DNA from: Streptomyces sp. Ru72
GTDB lineage: Bacteria; Actinomycetota; Actinomycetes; Streptomycetales; Streptomycetaceae
Assembly: GCF_002920635.1 (NCBI RefSeq)
Contig: NZ_PQSR01000051.1
Location: forward strand, 1-53,219
Length of the DNA: 53,219 nucleotides
Direction of reading: 5' to 3'
Shown here: in pieces, positions 9,001-16,827 of the stretch
How positions within the stretch are numbered: the stretch's first letter is position 1
How the letters are laid out: each line of letters opens with the position of its first letter
Position numbers and translations under genes: made by a program
Notes under the pieces: model-generated
Told to the model about the DNA's origin: nothing
The model's database searches: none
What the model saw: only the letters and a program-made list of their open reading frames with translations

Positions 9001-9602
9001 ACGGTGGCGATGACGCCATGGCTCTGGATTCCGCGGACGTCCGCGCCTGCCATCGTGCCGGACAGGTAGGGGTCCTCGCTGTAGTACTCGAAGTTGCGGC
9101 CGTTGGTGGGCACCCGCTGGATGTTCATTCCGGGGCCGAACACCTGGTCCTGGCCAAGCGCTCGGGCGTCACCGCCGAGCGCCGAGCCGTACGCCTGGGC
9201 CACCTTCGGGTCGAAGCTGGCCGCCTCAGCAGAGGGGGACGGCAGCGCGGTGCTCTTGTCGGAGCCGTCACGCACACCGGCCGGGCCGTCGGTCATGGTG
9301 ATGCCGGGCACGTTCAGCCGCGGGATCGGCGCGATGTACCCGACGGTCGGGACCGGCGACTGCGAGGTGTCGACGCCGTGCAGCATGTTCACCTTGTCGG
9401 AGAGCGTCATCGCCGCGAGCAGTTCGTCCGCCCGCGCCGACGGGCTCTGGTCCTTGTCCATCCACGGCTGCCCGTTGGCCGAGGCCTGCACGGGAACGAG
9501 GAAGCCTCCGGTGGCGATCGCCACGCTGACCGCCGCCATCAGCAAACGGCGGGACGGGACGCGCACGTGGGTGCCAGGTGGGTGGGGATGTGATCTGAGC
9601 AT
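6018..9602 (-). CDS. secreted GH3-family beta-glycosidase with two C-terminal repeat domains
   Basis: 1194 residues, much longer than ordinary GH3 enzymes. Order: signal peptide (RRLLMAAVSVAIATGGFLVP, cleavage near ASA-NG), GH3 N domain with KHYVANNQETDR and the nucleophile Asp280 in FVVSDYPATHA, GH3 C domain, a fibronectin III-like domain (ELGAFTKVQLAPHQTKTVTL), an NEW3-type domain (about 790-890), then two related domains of about 150 residues each starting near FASMAAAADTVGVSDD and FASAANNVAVSDDSD. It should cleave a terminal beta-linked sugar outside the cell. Start at ATG 9602, because the signal peptide follows directly; the frame is open further upstream. A TetR-type operator lies about 134 bases upstream. 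Confidence 0.9.
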   Translation of the reverse strand: MLRSHPHPPGTHVRVPSRRLLMAAVSVAIATGGFLVPVQASANGQPWMDKDQSPSARADELLAAMTLSDKVNMLHGVDTSQSPVPTVGYIAPIPRLNVPGITMTDGPAGVRDGSDKSTALPSPSAEAASFDPKVAQAYGSALGGDARALGQDQVFGPGMNIQRVPTNGRNFEYYSEDPYLSGTMAGADVRGIQSHGVIATVKHYVANNQETDRTTVSANMDDRTLHEIYEKNFDVAIADGNPGSVMCSYNKINDVYACDNSETLGSLRSQLGFTGFVVSDYPATHATSSIKDGLNVELPTGVFNTQANVQAALDRGSITVADIDDRVRETLTVLFKFGLFDRDSTARGTIDQSADNAAAQRIETQSAVLLKNQGNVLPLGSSTQKIAVIGAPAKTSAQGGGSSQVDPLSTDNAYDAIVSRAGSSATVSYADGSDTDQAAAAAKSADVALVFVKDDESEGGDRPDLRLPGKQDALISAVAAANPHTVVVLQTGSAVLMPWLDKVSGVLQTWYPGARGGAATAQLLWGDANPSGKLPQTWPASNKQTPAGTQAQYPGINDEGDYSEGIYVGYRWYDKNNQTPLFPFGYGLSYTGFRYSDLTLQHSSGTSGDPVTVSFKVTNTGDRAGAEAPQLYVSKPDTLAPTPPRELGAFTKVQLAPHQTKTVTLTVNPRELSYWDSGAQAFTVQDGSYTIAVGGSSASLPLHATYRVGKTDGPVRADVSALPGIVSPGTTYTVTTKVSNLSDYTFTTAALKVSAPAGWSVTPQTRSIGTVRAGQQAASQTFKVTVPADAKPGQATFSVTLSGMMNGKSRSVTQTQRPNVPFASMAAAADTVGVSDDTNPGAGNFDGGGYSYSAQSLAADGVLPGGTVKVGTAQTVFPSQAPGTADAVSASGQVIKVSGTGKALVVLGSAHNGSARGTLKATFTDGTSADVPIDFSDWFNNTPTGLSSIVATGQWNQPNGGTWQHDVSLYGEVYPLPAGKTLAYITMPTVGNMNLFSVSTDNPGPLPTAPAGQSFASAANNVAVSDDSDPAAGDFDGSGNSFSAQALAATGITPGGPVTVDGTQLTFPPQAPGQPDAVAAGGQTLTVGGTGHKITLITAADNGDVPAFLQVNYTDGTSDLFPIDVADWYSNMPAAGGSLVATTVWNQKPGNNTPHSVSLYGLTIDTGASNSKTITSITLPTDGRLKVFAASVHS

Positions 9603-9735
9603 GATTCGACGTACCGCCTTGCCGTTGAAATGAGGGTGGTGAGGCAGTGGGGGGCTGTCACGCAGTCGCCAGGAGTACTGGTTCTCCGATCGGGGCCAAC
9701 CTCTGCCAACCGTGCGGAGCGCAAGCATGAAAGCA

Positions 9736-9759
9736 CACTTACCGATCACTTAGTAAGTG
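9736..9759. promoter_or_regulatory. putative TetR operator upstream of secreted GH3 gene
   Basis: Inverted repeat CACTTAC...GTAAGTG (arms 9736-9742 and 9753-9759) with an embedded ACTTAGTAAGT. The same 11-base unit forms the palindrome at 10817-10838 before the other GH3 gene, so one regulator probably binds both. Confidence 0.7.
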
Positions 9760-10107
9760 CGTGGGTGGACATTCCTTCAGGAGTTGATCGGACAGCCATC
9801 GAGCCTGAGGCCTCGTTGCAACTGCTCCCGCCGAGCGCACGAAAGAGGTCACGGGCCGCAGGTCCGCGCCGCGACGAGTGCCAAGGGTGCAGAGGCGACG
9901 GCTTCAGATCGAGAGGTGCGGGACCGACGATTTGCCGTCGGTTCCGGTCGCGCCGCTGCGGCGCAGTGCCGGGCGGCTCACACAGCGTTCCACGCGGAAG
10001 ACGGCGGGCACTTCCGCACCGCTCTCCGCGAAGACCATCGAGAGCAGATAGCTGTGGCTCAGTTCCCGGGGGGAGCGGGTCCGGAACTTCTATGTGCAGG
10101 CGGTGCG
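9760..10107. other. intergenic region, nothing identified
   Basis: About 350 bases between the operator of the GH3 gene and the end of the tetR-type gene. No domain or convincing start was found on either strand. Confidence 0.35.
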
Positions 10108-10743
10108 TCAGGTGGGTTTGCCGGTGAGGTCTGCCAGGAGTGCGGTGATGACGCGGTCCGTGGCAGCGGTCATGTCGACGGAGTCGGGGGCAAGCAGCCA
10201 CTGGACCTGGAGGCCGTCCATGACGGCGATGATCGCGTTGGCTGCGTCCTTGAGGTTGAGGTCGGGCCGTGTCTCGCCGAGTTCGCATGCCTCGGCGAGG
10301 GCTTCGGTCACCATGGCGCGCAGGCCTTCGTAGCGTTCCCGGAAGTAGTCCTGGGCGGGGTGACCGTCGATGACGCTTTCGGCTGCGAGCACCGCGTAGA
10401 GGCGGACGATGCCTTGACGTTCGGTGTTGTGCCGGACGGTGTCCACGAGATGGCGCAGGAAGGCCAGGCCGCGGGGGCGTTCGGTGCCGAGCTGCTCGAT
10501 GTCGGTCTCGTCGCGCAGGGCGAGGACGGACGTGAGCAGGTGTGCCTTGGTGCGGAAGTAGTGCAGGACGCCGGCCTGGGTGACTCCGGCGCGGTCGGCG
10601 ATCTCCTGGAGTGAGGCGCCTGTGTAGCCGCGGGCCGCGAAGGTGTCCATGGCGATCTGCAGGATCTCCTGCCGTCGCTGCTGGGCCTTGAGGCTCTTCC
10701 CGGTGCGGGGCTGCCGCTCCCCGTTCGGCGTGCTCTCGCTCAT
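10108..10743 (-). CDS. TetR-family transcriptional regulator of the glycosidase island
   Basis: 211 residues. The N-terminal helix-turn-helix is clear (EILQIAMDTFAARGYTGASL, then EIADRAGVTQAGVLHYFRTK). The rest is a helical ligand-binding domain with LAFLRHLVDTVRHNTERQG. Start at ATG 10743 (MSESTPNGERQ). It is transcribed away from the GH3-ABC operon, with a near-perfect 22-bp palindrome between the two starts, and a related site stands before the other GH3 gene. By position it should be a local repressor of both, released by a sugar or aglycone. The ligand is unknown. Confidence 0.9.
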   Translation of the reverse strand: MSESTPNGERQPRTGKSLKAQQRRQEILQIAMDTFAARGYTGASLQEIADRAGVTQAGVLHYFRTKAHLLTSVLALRDETDIEQLGTERPRGLAFLRHLVDTVRHNTERQGIVRLYAVLAAESVIDGHPAQDYFRERYEGLRAMVTEALAEACELGETRPDLNLKDAANAIIAVMDGLQVQWLLAPDSVDMTAATDRVITALLADLTGKPT

Positions 10744-10816
10744 CGTGCGGAGTCTACGGGGCTGTCGATCAGTGGTCACCCTCCAATCAAACATGAGAAA
10801 GAACTTACGCACAATG

Positions 10817-10838
10817 ACTTACTAAGTACTTAGTGAGT
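10817..10838. promoter_or_regulatory. 22-bp palindromic operator between tetR-type gene and GH3 operon
   Basis: ACTTACTAAGT followed by ACTTAGTGAGT, a palindrome with one mismatched pair. It lies 61 bases before the GH3 start at 10899 and 74 bases before the regulator start at 10743, so it can control both. A further ACTTAC half-site appears at 10803. Confidence 0.8.
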
Positions 10839-10898
10839 GTGCTTTTCTGCTCTCCGTTCCGCCCGCTTCGTGCCGCACCGCGGCCTGGAAGGACGAGC

Positions 10899-13439
10899 AT
10901 GAGCCGCCCTGCCCTCCCTGATGACACCGAGCTCCGCGACCGCATCCGCGGCCTGGACCTGGACCTGGACTCCAAGATCCGCCTGCTGACCGGCGCGGAC
11001 CTGTGGAGACTCCCGGCCGAGCCCCGGCTCGGACTGTCGGCGGTGACGATGTCCGACGGCCCTCAAGGGGTGCGGGGAACCGGTGACGACCCTGCCGAGA
11101 CCGGGCTGCTGGCCCCCGCGCCGAGCGCGCTGGCGGCGGCCTGGGACACCGAACTCGCCGAGCGGCTGGGGGAACTGTTCGCCACGGAGGCCCGTCGCAA
11201 GGGCGTCGACGTGGTGCTGGCGCCGGTGGTCAACCTGCAGCGCACCCCCGTCGCCGGGCGGCACTTCGAGTACTTCTCCGAGGACCCGCTGCTCACCGGC
11301 ACCCTGGCCGCCGCCGTCGTACGCGGCCTGCAGAGCCGGGGCGTGGGTGCGTGCCTGAAGCACTTCGTGGCCAACGACTCGGAAACCGACCGCACCGAGT
11401 ACCGGGCCCGGCTGGATGAGCGGACCCTGCGGGAGGTCTACCTGGCCCCGTTCGAGCAGGTCCTCGCCGAAGCCGAGCCGTGGAGCGTGATGGCCGCCTA
11501 CTCGGGCGTCGACGACGGGACCGAGTCGGCGCGGATGACCGAGAACGCGCGGCTGCTGCGCGAGGTCCTGAAGGGGGAGTGGGGCTATGCCGGGCCCGTG
11601 GTCAGCGACTGGGCCGCCACCCGCTCCACCGTGGCCTCGGCGGTCGGTGGCCTGGATCTGGTGATGCCCGGACCGGACGGCCCGTGGGGTGACGCCCTGG
11701 CGGCGGCCGTGCGCGCGGGCGAGGTGGATGAGGAAGTCGTCGACGACAAGGTGCTGCGGCTGCTCCGTCTGGCCCGGCATGTCGGCCGGCTCGACGAGCC
11801 GGGGCCGGCCGCTGTCCCGGCGGAACCTGCCCCGCAGGAGTTCCGGTTGCTGCGTGAGGTCGCCGCGCGGGGCACGGTGCTTCTGCGCAACCAGGAAAAC
11901 CTGCTGCCGCTGCCGTCGGACGGCATCCACTCCGTCGCGCTGATCGGCCCCAACGCCGTCGCGCCGTACCTCCAGGGCGGCGGCAGCGCCTACGTCCGCG
12001 CGGTACGCACGGTGTCGTACGAGGAGGGGCTGCGTGCCGCGCTCCCTGAGAACGTCCGGCTGACCGTGCACCGGGGCGGTGACGCACGCCTGCGCCTGCC
12101 GTACGCCTCCGCTGACCTGCTCACCGACCCCGACACCGGCCAGAGGGGCGTGCGTGTCGACCACCTGGACGCCGACGGCAACCGCATTGGCGGCGAGGCC
12201 CGTGCCACCGGCGACTGGACCATGTACGACGGCTTCGCACCGGCGACCCACCGGGTGCGGCTGCGCACCGCCGTGACCCTCACCGAACCGGGGACGCACC
12301 GCCTGGAGTTCGGCTGCTCAGGACGCTTCAGCGTGAATGTGGACGGCGAGGAGGTCCTTTCCGGGGCCGACGACCGGGGTGTGGAGCTGGTGCTGGAGTC
12401 CAGCCACAGCCACCCGCCCCGGCGGGGGATCGACATCGAGGTGGGAGCGGAAGGCCGCAGGCTCGAGCTCGCCTTGGAACTGACCGTCGTGGACGCCGGT
12501 GGCTACGGCCGCTTCGTCACCGCCCAGGTCCGGCACGCACCGCCCGGACCCACCCCATACGAAGAGATCGCCGAAGCCGTTGCCGCAGCACAGGTAGCGG
12601 ATGTGGCGGTCGTCGTGGTGGGCACCAACGAGGAGGTCGAGTCCGAGGGCTGGGACCGCACCGGCCTCGACCTGCCCGGCCACCAGAACGACCTGGTGCG
12701 CAAGGTGATCGCGGCCAACCCGCGCACGATCGTGGTCGTCAACGCCGGCGCACCGGTGCTGCTGCCCTGGGCCGACGAGGCCCCCGCCCTGCTGTGGGCG
12801 TGGCTGCCGGGCCAGGAGGCCGGGCATGCGCTGGCCGATGTGCTGCTGGGCCGCAGGGAGCCGTCGGGTCGGCTGCCGTGGACGCTGCCCGCCCGTGCGG
12901 AGGACGTCCCCGTCCCCGATGCCCGCCCCCGCGACGGCATCGTGGACTACGCCGAGGGCGTCCACGTCGGCCACCGGGCCTGGGACCGGGCGGGGCTCGT
13001 GCCGGCGTTCCCGTTCGGCCACGGTCTGGGCTGGACCAGATGGTCGTACGAGTCCGTGTCCCTCTCCCCGACTCCCGTCTCCGCCACTGCGCCCTGCCCC
13101 GCGGGCGGAGACGGGCTCAACCTGACCGTGGCGCTGACCAACACCGGCCCGCGGGCCGGCTGTGAGGTCGTCCAGGTCTACCTGGAGCCGCCGCAGGACG
13201 CCGCCGATCGGCCGGTGCGCCTGCTCGCCGGCTTCGCCACCGTCCAGGCGGCACCCGGCGCCCGCATCACCGCTGAGGTGCACGTGCCCGCCCGCGCCTT
13301 CCAGATCTGGGACGGCGAGGCGGGCGCGTGGCGTACTCCGCCCGGCCGCTACCGCCTGCACGTCGGCCGCTCCAGCCGTGATCCGCATCTCACCGCCGAG
13401 GTGACCGTCGGCGACGGCCGCGTGCACCCCGCAGTCTGA
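10899..13439 (+). CDS. GH3-family beta-glucosidase with PA14-type insertion, cytoplasmic
   Basis: 846 residues without a signal peptide. GH3 N domain: VTMSDGPQGVRG, FEYFSEDPLLTG, KHFVANDSETDRTEYRARLD and nucleophile Asp237 in GPVVSDWAATRS. GH3 C domain: VLLRNQENLLPLP and VVGTNEEVESEGWDR, interrupted by a PA14-like insertion around residues 400-550 (TGDWTMYDGFAPATHRVRL). A fibronectin III-like end follows. The PA14 arrangement is typical of exo-beta-glucosidases acting on small oligosaccharides or glycosides. ATG 10899 has GGAAGGACGAG just upstream. It is the first gene of an operon with the ABC importer and GH30, consistent with hydrolysing imported sugar. Confidence 0.92.
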   Translation: MSRPALPDDTELRDRIRGLDLDLDSKIRLLTGADLWRLPAEPRLGLSAVTMSDGPQGVRGTGDDPAETGLLAPAPSALAAAWDTELAERLGELFATEARRKGVDVVLAPVVNLQRTPVAGRHFEYFSEDPLLTGTLAAAVVRGLQSRGVGACLKHFVANDSETDRTEYRARLDERTLREVYLAPFEQVLAEAEPWSVMAAYSGVDDGTESARMTENARLLREVLKGEWGYAGPVVSDWAATRSTVASAVGGLDLVMPGPDGPWGDALAAAVRAGEVDEEVVDDKVLRLLRLARHVGRLDEPGPAAVPAEPAPQEFRLLREVAARGTVLLRNQENLLPLPSDGIHSVALIGPNAVAPYLQGGGSAYVRAVRTVSYEEGLRAALPENVRLTVHRGGDARLRLPYASADLLTDPDTGQRGVRVDHLDADGNRIGGEARATGDWTMYDGFAPATHRVRLRTAVTLTEPGTHRLEFGCSGRFSVNVDGEEVLSGADDRGVELVLESSHSHPPRRGIDIEVGAEGRRLELALELTVVDAGGYGRFVTAQVRHAPPGPTPYEEIAEAVAAAQVADVAVVVVGTNEEVESEGWDRTGLDLPGHQNDLVRKVIAANPRTIVVVNAGAPVLLPWADEAPALLWAWLPGQEAGHALADVLLGRREPSGRLPWTLPARAEDVPVPDARPRDGIVDYAEGVHVGHRAWDRAGLVPAFPFGHGLGWTRWSYESVSLSPTPVSATAPCPAGGDGLNLTVALTNTGPRAGCEVVQVYLEPPQDAADRPVRLLAGFATVQAAPGARITAEVHVPARAFQIWDGEAGAWRTPPGRYRLHVGRSSRDPHLTAEVTVGDGRVHPAV

Positions 13440-13515
13440 GCCGTCCCGGCCTGCTCGTCCCTTTTGTCCCACCCCCCCGCCGCCCAGTTCAGCACGACCG
13501 CAAGGAGCCGCACCC

Positions 13516-14811
13516 ATGAGCACCCTCCGTCCCACCACCAGAACCCTCCAGATCGCCTGCGCCACCGTCGCGGCGGCGCTGCTGGCCACCGGCTGCGGCC
13601 GCAGCGCCGACTCCGCGGCCGACAAGGCCCCGGCCAAGATCAGCAGCGGCAAGGCCAAGGGCAAGCTGGTCATGTGGTCCATGGGCGACAAGGCCGACAA
13701 GGACCTGCAGAGCCTGGCGAAGAAGTTCGAGCAGCAAAACCCGGGCGTGACGGTGCAGATCACCGCGGTGCCGTGGGACGCCGCACACGACAAGCTCACC
13801 ACCGCGATCGCCGCCGGTAACACCCCGGACCTGTCACTGATCGGCTCCACCTGGATGGCTGAGATGGCCGCCATGAACGGCTTCCAGGCCACTCCGGCCT
13901 CGTTCAAGTCGTCCGACTTCTTCCCGGGCCAGTGGGACACCACCAAGTACAAGGACACCTCCTTCGGCGTCCCGTTCATTGCCGACACCTCGGTGATCTA
14001 CTACCGGAGCGACATCACCGCGAGGGCCGGCATCAAGGGGGCCCCGGCCGACGACTGGGTCGGATACCTGAGGGACCTGAAGGCCATCCAGGCCACCGCG
14101 GGCAAGCAGAACCCCAAGCTGCGCCACGCCACCCAGCTGCAGACCGGCTTCAACTCCTGGCTGTTCTGGCTGCCGATGGTGTGGCAGCAGGGCGGTGACA
14201 TCTACGAAGCCAAGACCAAGAAGTTCACCTTCGACTCACCCGCGGTCACCAAGGCCCTGGAGTACTACAGCGACATCTTCAAGGACGGCCTGTCGCCGAA
14301 CGACAAGACCGACTCCGGGCAGAACTTCCAGAACGGGCTGATCGGCACCGTGCAGCAGGGCGCCAGCACCGGAGGCAACCTCCACCTCAACGCCCCCGCG
14401 CTGGACAGCAAGTGGCAGACCATGCCCCTGCCGCACGCCCAGCAGTCCGCCGGCCTGGCCGGCGGCAGCGACCTGGCCGTCTTCAAGAGCGCCAAGAACC
14501 CCGACGCGGCATGGAAGTTCGTCCAGTTCCTCACCGCCCCAAAGAACCTCGCCGCGTACGCTGACGCCACCGGCAACCTGCCCGCCGTCCCCCAGTCCTG
14601 GTCGGAGGGGAAGCTGGGCGCGAACCCCAAGATGGCCGCCTTCGAAACCCAGCTGAAGGTCACCAAGGCCCCGCCGGCCATCACCACCTGGCAGCAGATC
14701 GCCGACACCATCGACAGCGAGCTGGAGCAGCTCGCCTACGACAAGGCCACCCTCGCCCAGGTGCAGCAGGCGCTGCAGTCCAAGGCCACCAGCATCGGCA
14801 CCGGCCGCTGA
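13516..14811 (+). CDS. ABC transporter sugar-binding lipoprotein
   Basis: 431 residues, family 1 extracellular solute-binding protein. A lipobox ALLATGC places the lipidated Cys at residue 27. The mature part has LVMWSMGDKADKDLQSLAKK, the GNTPDLSLIGSTWMAEMAAM region and FMTP-like closing helices, as in oligosaccharide receptors. CAAGGAGCC precedes the ATG. It lies 76 bases after the GH3 gene and 28 before the first permease, so it captures the glycan fragment for that importer. The ligand cannot be read from sequence. Confidence 0.92.
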   Translation: MSTLRPTTRTLQIACATVAAALLATGCGRSADSAADKAPAKISSGKAKGKLVMWSMGDKADKDLQSLAKKFEQQNPGVTVQITAVPWDAAHDKLTTAIAAGNTPDLSLIGSTWMAEMAAMNGFQATPASFKSSDFFPGQWDTTKYKDTSFGVPFIADTSVIYYRSDITARAGIKGAPADDWVGYLRDLKAIQATAGKQNPKLRHATQLQTGFNSWLFWLPMVWQQGGDIYEAKTKKFTFDSPAVTKALEYYSDIFKDGLSPNDKTDSGQNFQNGLIGTVQQGASTGGNLHLNAPALDSKWQTMPLPHAQQSAGLAGGSDLAVFKSAKNPDAAWKFVQFLTAPKNLAAYADATGNLPAVPQSWSEGKLGANPKMAAFETQLKVTKAPPAITTWQQIADTIDSELEQLAYDKATLAQVQQALQSKATSIGTGR

Positions 14812-14839
14812 ACCGCCGCTGCACCCCTCGTATGGACGG

Positions 14840-15823
14840 ATGACAACCATGCCCACGAGCACCATCGCCGGGCAGGGCACCCAGGAACGCGACGCCGCCG
14901 GCCCGCAGCCGGCGGCCCGCAGCCGCAACCCCGTGCTGCGGCGTACCGCCCGAGGCCGCCAGACCCGCGCCGCATGGGCCCTGGCCGCCCCATTCCTCGC
15001 CCTGTTCCTCGCCTTCATGCTGCTGCCGGTCCTCTGGTCGATGCTGATGAGCCTGACCGACACCCAGAGCGCCGACCTGCGCACACCGCTGAACGTTTCG
15101 TTCATCGGCTTGGACAACTACGTCCGCCTCTTCGAGGACCCCGAGTTCTTCACCGCCCTGCGCAACACCGCCGTGTTCGTCCTGGTGGCCCTGCCCCTCA
15201 CACTGGCCGCAGGGCTCGCCGCGGCGGTCGCCCTCAACAGCGGCATCCGCCGCTTCCGCGCCCTCTTCCGAGTCGGCTTCTACCTGCCGGTGATCACCAG
15301 CATCGTGGCCGTCGCCGTGGTGTGGAAAACCCTCCTCGAACCACGGGCGGGCCTGGTGAACACGGTCCTCGCCTGGTTCGGCATCGACGGCCCGGCCTGG
15401 CTCGCCGACACCCGATTCGCCCTCCCCGTCATGATCGTGATGGCCGTGTGGCGCAACCTCGGCACCGTCATGATCATCATGCTGGCCGGACTCCAGTCCG
15501 TACCCCAGTCCCTGATGGAAGCGGCCGAACTCGACGGCGCCGGGGCCTGGCAGCGATTCTGGCGGGTCACCTTCCCACTCCTGCGCCCCGCCCTGCTACT
15601 GACCGCCGTCACCACCGGCATCGGCTACCTGCAGTTCTTCGACGAACCCTTCGTCATGACCGGCGGCGGGCCACTGGACTCCACCCTGTCGGCCACGCTG
15701 TACGCCTACAAGCAGTTCGGCAACGGCAATTACGACCTCGCCTCCGCGGCCGGCTACGTCGTCTTCGTCCTGATCATCGCCCTGACCGTGCTGCAGTTCC
15801 GCATGCTGCGGGACAAGGACTGA
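14840..15823 (+). CDS. ABC sugar transporter permease, MalF type
   Basis: 327 residues with six predicted membrane segments. The first is AAPFLALFLAFMLLPVLWS, and the cytoplasmic EAA loop is EAAELDGAGAWQRFWRVTFP, the contact site for the ATPase. It pairs with the next gene, seven bases on. No ATP-binding gene is present in the island, so the importer probably borrows a shared ATPase such as MsiK, as is common in Streptomyces. Confidence 0.92.
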   Translation: MTTMPTSTIAGQGTQERDAAGPQPAARSRNPVLRRTARGRQTRAAWALAAPFLALFLAFMLLPVLWSMLMSLTDTQSADLRTPLNVSFIGLDNYVRLFEDPEFFTALRNTAVFVLVALPLTLAAGLAAAVALNSGIRRFRALFRVGFYLPVITSIVAVAVVWKTLLEPRAGLVNTVLAWFGIDGPAWLADTRFALPVMIVMAVWRNLGTVMIIMLAGLQSVPQSLMEAAELDGAGAWQRFWRVTFPLLRPALLLTAVTTGIGYLQFFDEPFVMTGGGPLDSTLSATLYAYKQFGNGNYDLASAAGYVVFVLIIALTVLQFRMLRDKD

Positions 15824-15829
15824 TGCCCC

Positions 15830-16720
15830 ATGACCACGACCACCCTCGATACCACCCCCACACCAGCGGCCACGGACAAGATCCTTCGACGCCGCCGCAT
15901 CCGGCAGGAGTGGGGCCAGCCGTGGCTCTACCTGCCGCTCACCGGTCTGCTCCTGCTCATGGTCACGCCGTTTTTGTGGATGCTGTCCGGGGCGTTCAAG
16001 TCCGAAGGCGACATCCGCAAGATCCCGCCCGACCTGATCCCCGTCAGGCCCACACTCGCCAACTACCGCGAGCTGTTCAGCAGCCTTGACTTCGCGAGCA
16101 TGTTCGCCAACTCCGTGATCGTGGCCCTGGCCGTCACCGCCGGGAACCTGATCTTCTGCTCCATGCTGGGCTACGCCCTGGCCAAGCTGGAGTTCCGCGG
16201 ACAGCGCGCGGTGTTCGCTCTGGTCATGGGCACCCTGATGGTGCCGGGCCTGGTCACCTTCGTCCCGCTGTACATCCTGGTGGCCAACATGAAGCTGACC
16301 GGCTCCCTGCTCGGGCTGGTCCTTCCGTTCCTGGCCACCCCGTTCGGGGTGTTCCTGATGCGGCAGTTCATCTCCACCCTGCCCGACGAGCTCATCGACG
16401 CAGCCCGCGTCGACGGCTGCCGGGAGCTGGCCATCTTCTGGAAGATCATCCTGCCGCTGACCAAGCCGGCCCTCGCCACCCTCGGGATCATCACCTTCCT
16501 CGGCTCCTGGAACAACTTCCTGTGGCCACTCGTCGTGGCGCAGAACGAGAGCCAGTACACCCTCCCCGTCGGCCTCGCCCTGGCCAGCAGCGGACAGGAC
16601 TTCACCCGCTTCGGCGTCCTGCTCGCCGGCGCCGTCGTGGTCCTGCTCCCGGTGACGATCGTCTTCCTTCTCTTCCAGCGCCACTTCGTCGCCGGCATCG
16701 CCACCACCGGCCTGAAGTGA
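15830..16720 (+). CDS. ABC sugar transporter permease, MalG type
   Basis: 296 residues, second inner-membrane permease of the importer. It has six hydrophobic segments, FLWMLSGAFKSEGDI in the first periplasm-side loop, and the EAA-type loop DAARVDGCRELAIFWKIILP. ATG 15830 follows the previous stop by six bases, indicating translational coupling. It ends LLFQRHFVAGIATTGLK, typical of MalG-type proteins. Confidence 0.92.
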   Translation: MTTTTLDTTPTPAATDKILRRRRIRQEWGQPWLYLPLTGLLLLMVTPFLWMLSGAFKSEGDIRKIPPDLIPVRPTLANYRELFSSLDFASMFANSVIVALAVTAGNLIFCSMLGYALAKLEFRGQRAVFALVMGTLMVPGLVTFVPLYILVANMKLTGSLLGLVLPFLATPFGVFLMRQFISTLPDELIDAARVDGCRELAIFWKIILPLTKPALATLGIITFLGSWNNFLWPLVVAQNESQYTLPVGLALASSGQDFTRFGVLLAGAVVVLLPVTIVFLLFQRHFVAGIATTGLK

Positions 16721-16827
16721 CCCCACCCCCGGCGCCCTTACTGGGCCCCCACGCGCCGGTTCCGCACACCCTCGTCATGCACGCGCGCCGCCGTGCACGG
16801 CCGTCATGCCCGCAAGGAGCCGCACCC

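Noticed and set aside
7494..9593. Long forward open frame across the secreted GH3 gene
   Set aside because: It is the antisense shadow of a clear GH3 gene; composition is Arg/Gly/Val-rich with no domain.
10803..10838. Chromosomal telomere-like or origin palindrome
   Set aside because: A single short palindrome between divergent regulator and operon fits a TetR operator far better.
10830..12299. Long reverse open frame across the second GH3 gene
   Set aside because: Antisense shadow. The forward frame carries all GH3 motifs and a ribosome site.
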